The notes below the pieces were generated by a model. The model saw only the letters and a list, made by a program, of their open reading frames with translations, did not search any database and was not told the origin of the DNA. A DNA stretch of 5,655 nucleotides from a bacterium (GTDB taxonomy: Bacteria > Zhuqueibacterota > Zhuqueibacteria > Thermofontimicrobiales > Thermofontimicrobiaceae): NCBI GenBank assembly GCA_011046315.1, contig DSAU01000395.1:1-5655 (forward strand), written 5' to 3'. The position numbers and the translations under genes were made by a program. Below, piece after piece: positions 5,631 to 5,655 of this stretch; positions within the stretch are counted from its first letter, which is position 1, and every line of letters begins with the position of its first letter.

Positions 5631-5636
5631 CTCCTC
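5631..5636 (-). promoter_or_regulatory. RBS of the aminotransferase gene
   Basis: On the minus strand GAGGAG lies 9 nt before the ATG at 5621, fixing that start. The remaining 19 bases to the window edge are too short to judge for a promoter. Confidence 0.7.
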
Positions 5637-5655
5637 AACTACGTACTATTCTTTC

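Overview
This is a bacterial window in which every supported gene lies on the minus strand, so the biology reads from right (5655) to left (1). It holds the first part of an aromatic amino acid (shikimate/prephenate) operon, a regulatory leader in front of it, and one unrelated-looking PLP aminotransferase gene further upstream. Base composition is moderate and slightly AT-leaning by eye. The genes are tightly packed with clear Shine-Dalgarno sites, and the promoter resembles a standard sigma-70 promoter. The DAHP synthase is of the Thermotoga type, with an N-terminal ferredoxin-like domain. The phylum cannot be fixed from sequence alone; an uncultured or environmental Gram-negative-like lineage is a guess only.

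Layout from right to left: (1) 5621-4395, a complete DegT/DnrJ/EryC1/StrS-family aminotransferase. (2) 4394-4008, an intergenic region holding a perfect 13-bp inverted repeat (4329-4357), a sigma-70-like promoter (4257-4285) and a leader of about 240 nt. The leader encodes a 27-residue peptide (4215-4132) with the aromatic run YFFLYYYF, and it contains mutually exclusive RNA pairings ending in an intrinsic terminator (4096-4062). (3) 4007-3723, AroQ-type chorismate mutase. (4) 3719-2703, DAHP synthase. (5) 2695-1601, prephenate dehydrogenase with a C-terminal ACT domain. (6) 1599-319, EPSP synthase. (7) 326-1, the N-terminal 108 codons of shikimate dehydrogenase, cut by the window edge.

The five enzymes cover the entry step (DAHP synthase), two middle steps (AroE, AroA) and the branch from chorismate to 4-hydroxyphenylpyruvate (chorismate mutase, TyrA). 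Junctions of -8 to +7 nt between them indicate one polycistronic message with translational coupling. aroB, aroK, aroC and a prephenate dehydratase are not in the window; some may follow aroE.

The most notable feature is the leader. It has all the parts of a classical ribosome-mediated transcription attenuator: leader peptide with its own RBS, tandem Tyr/Phe codons, segments able to pair 1:2, 2:3 (antiterminator) or 3:4 (terminator), and a U-tract just before the first structural gene. It is predicted to sense charged tRNA-Tyr and tRNA-Phe and to set expression of the whole operon. This is inferred from sequence and has not been tested.
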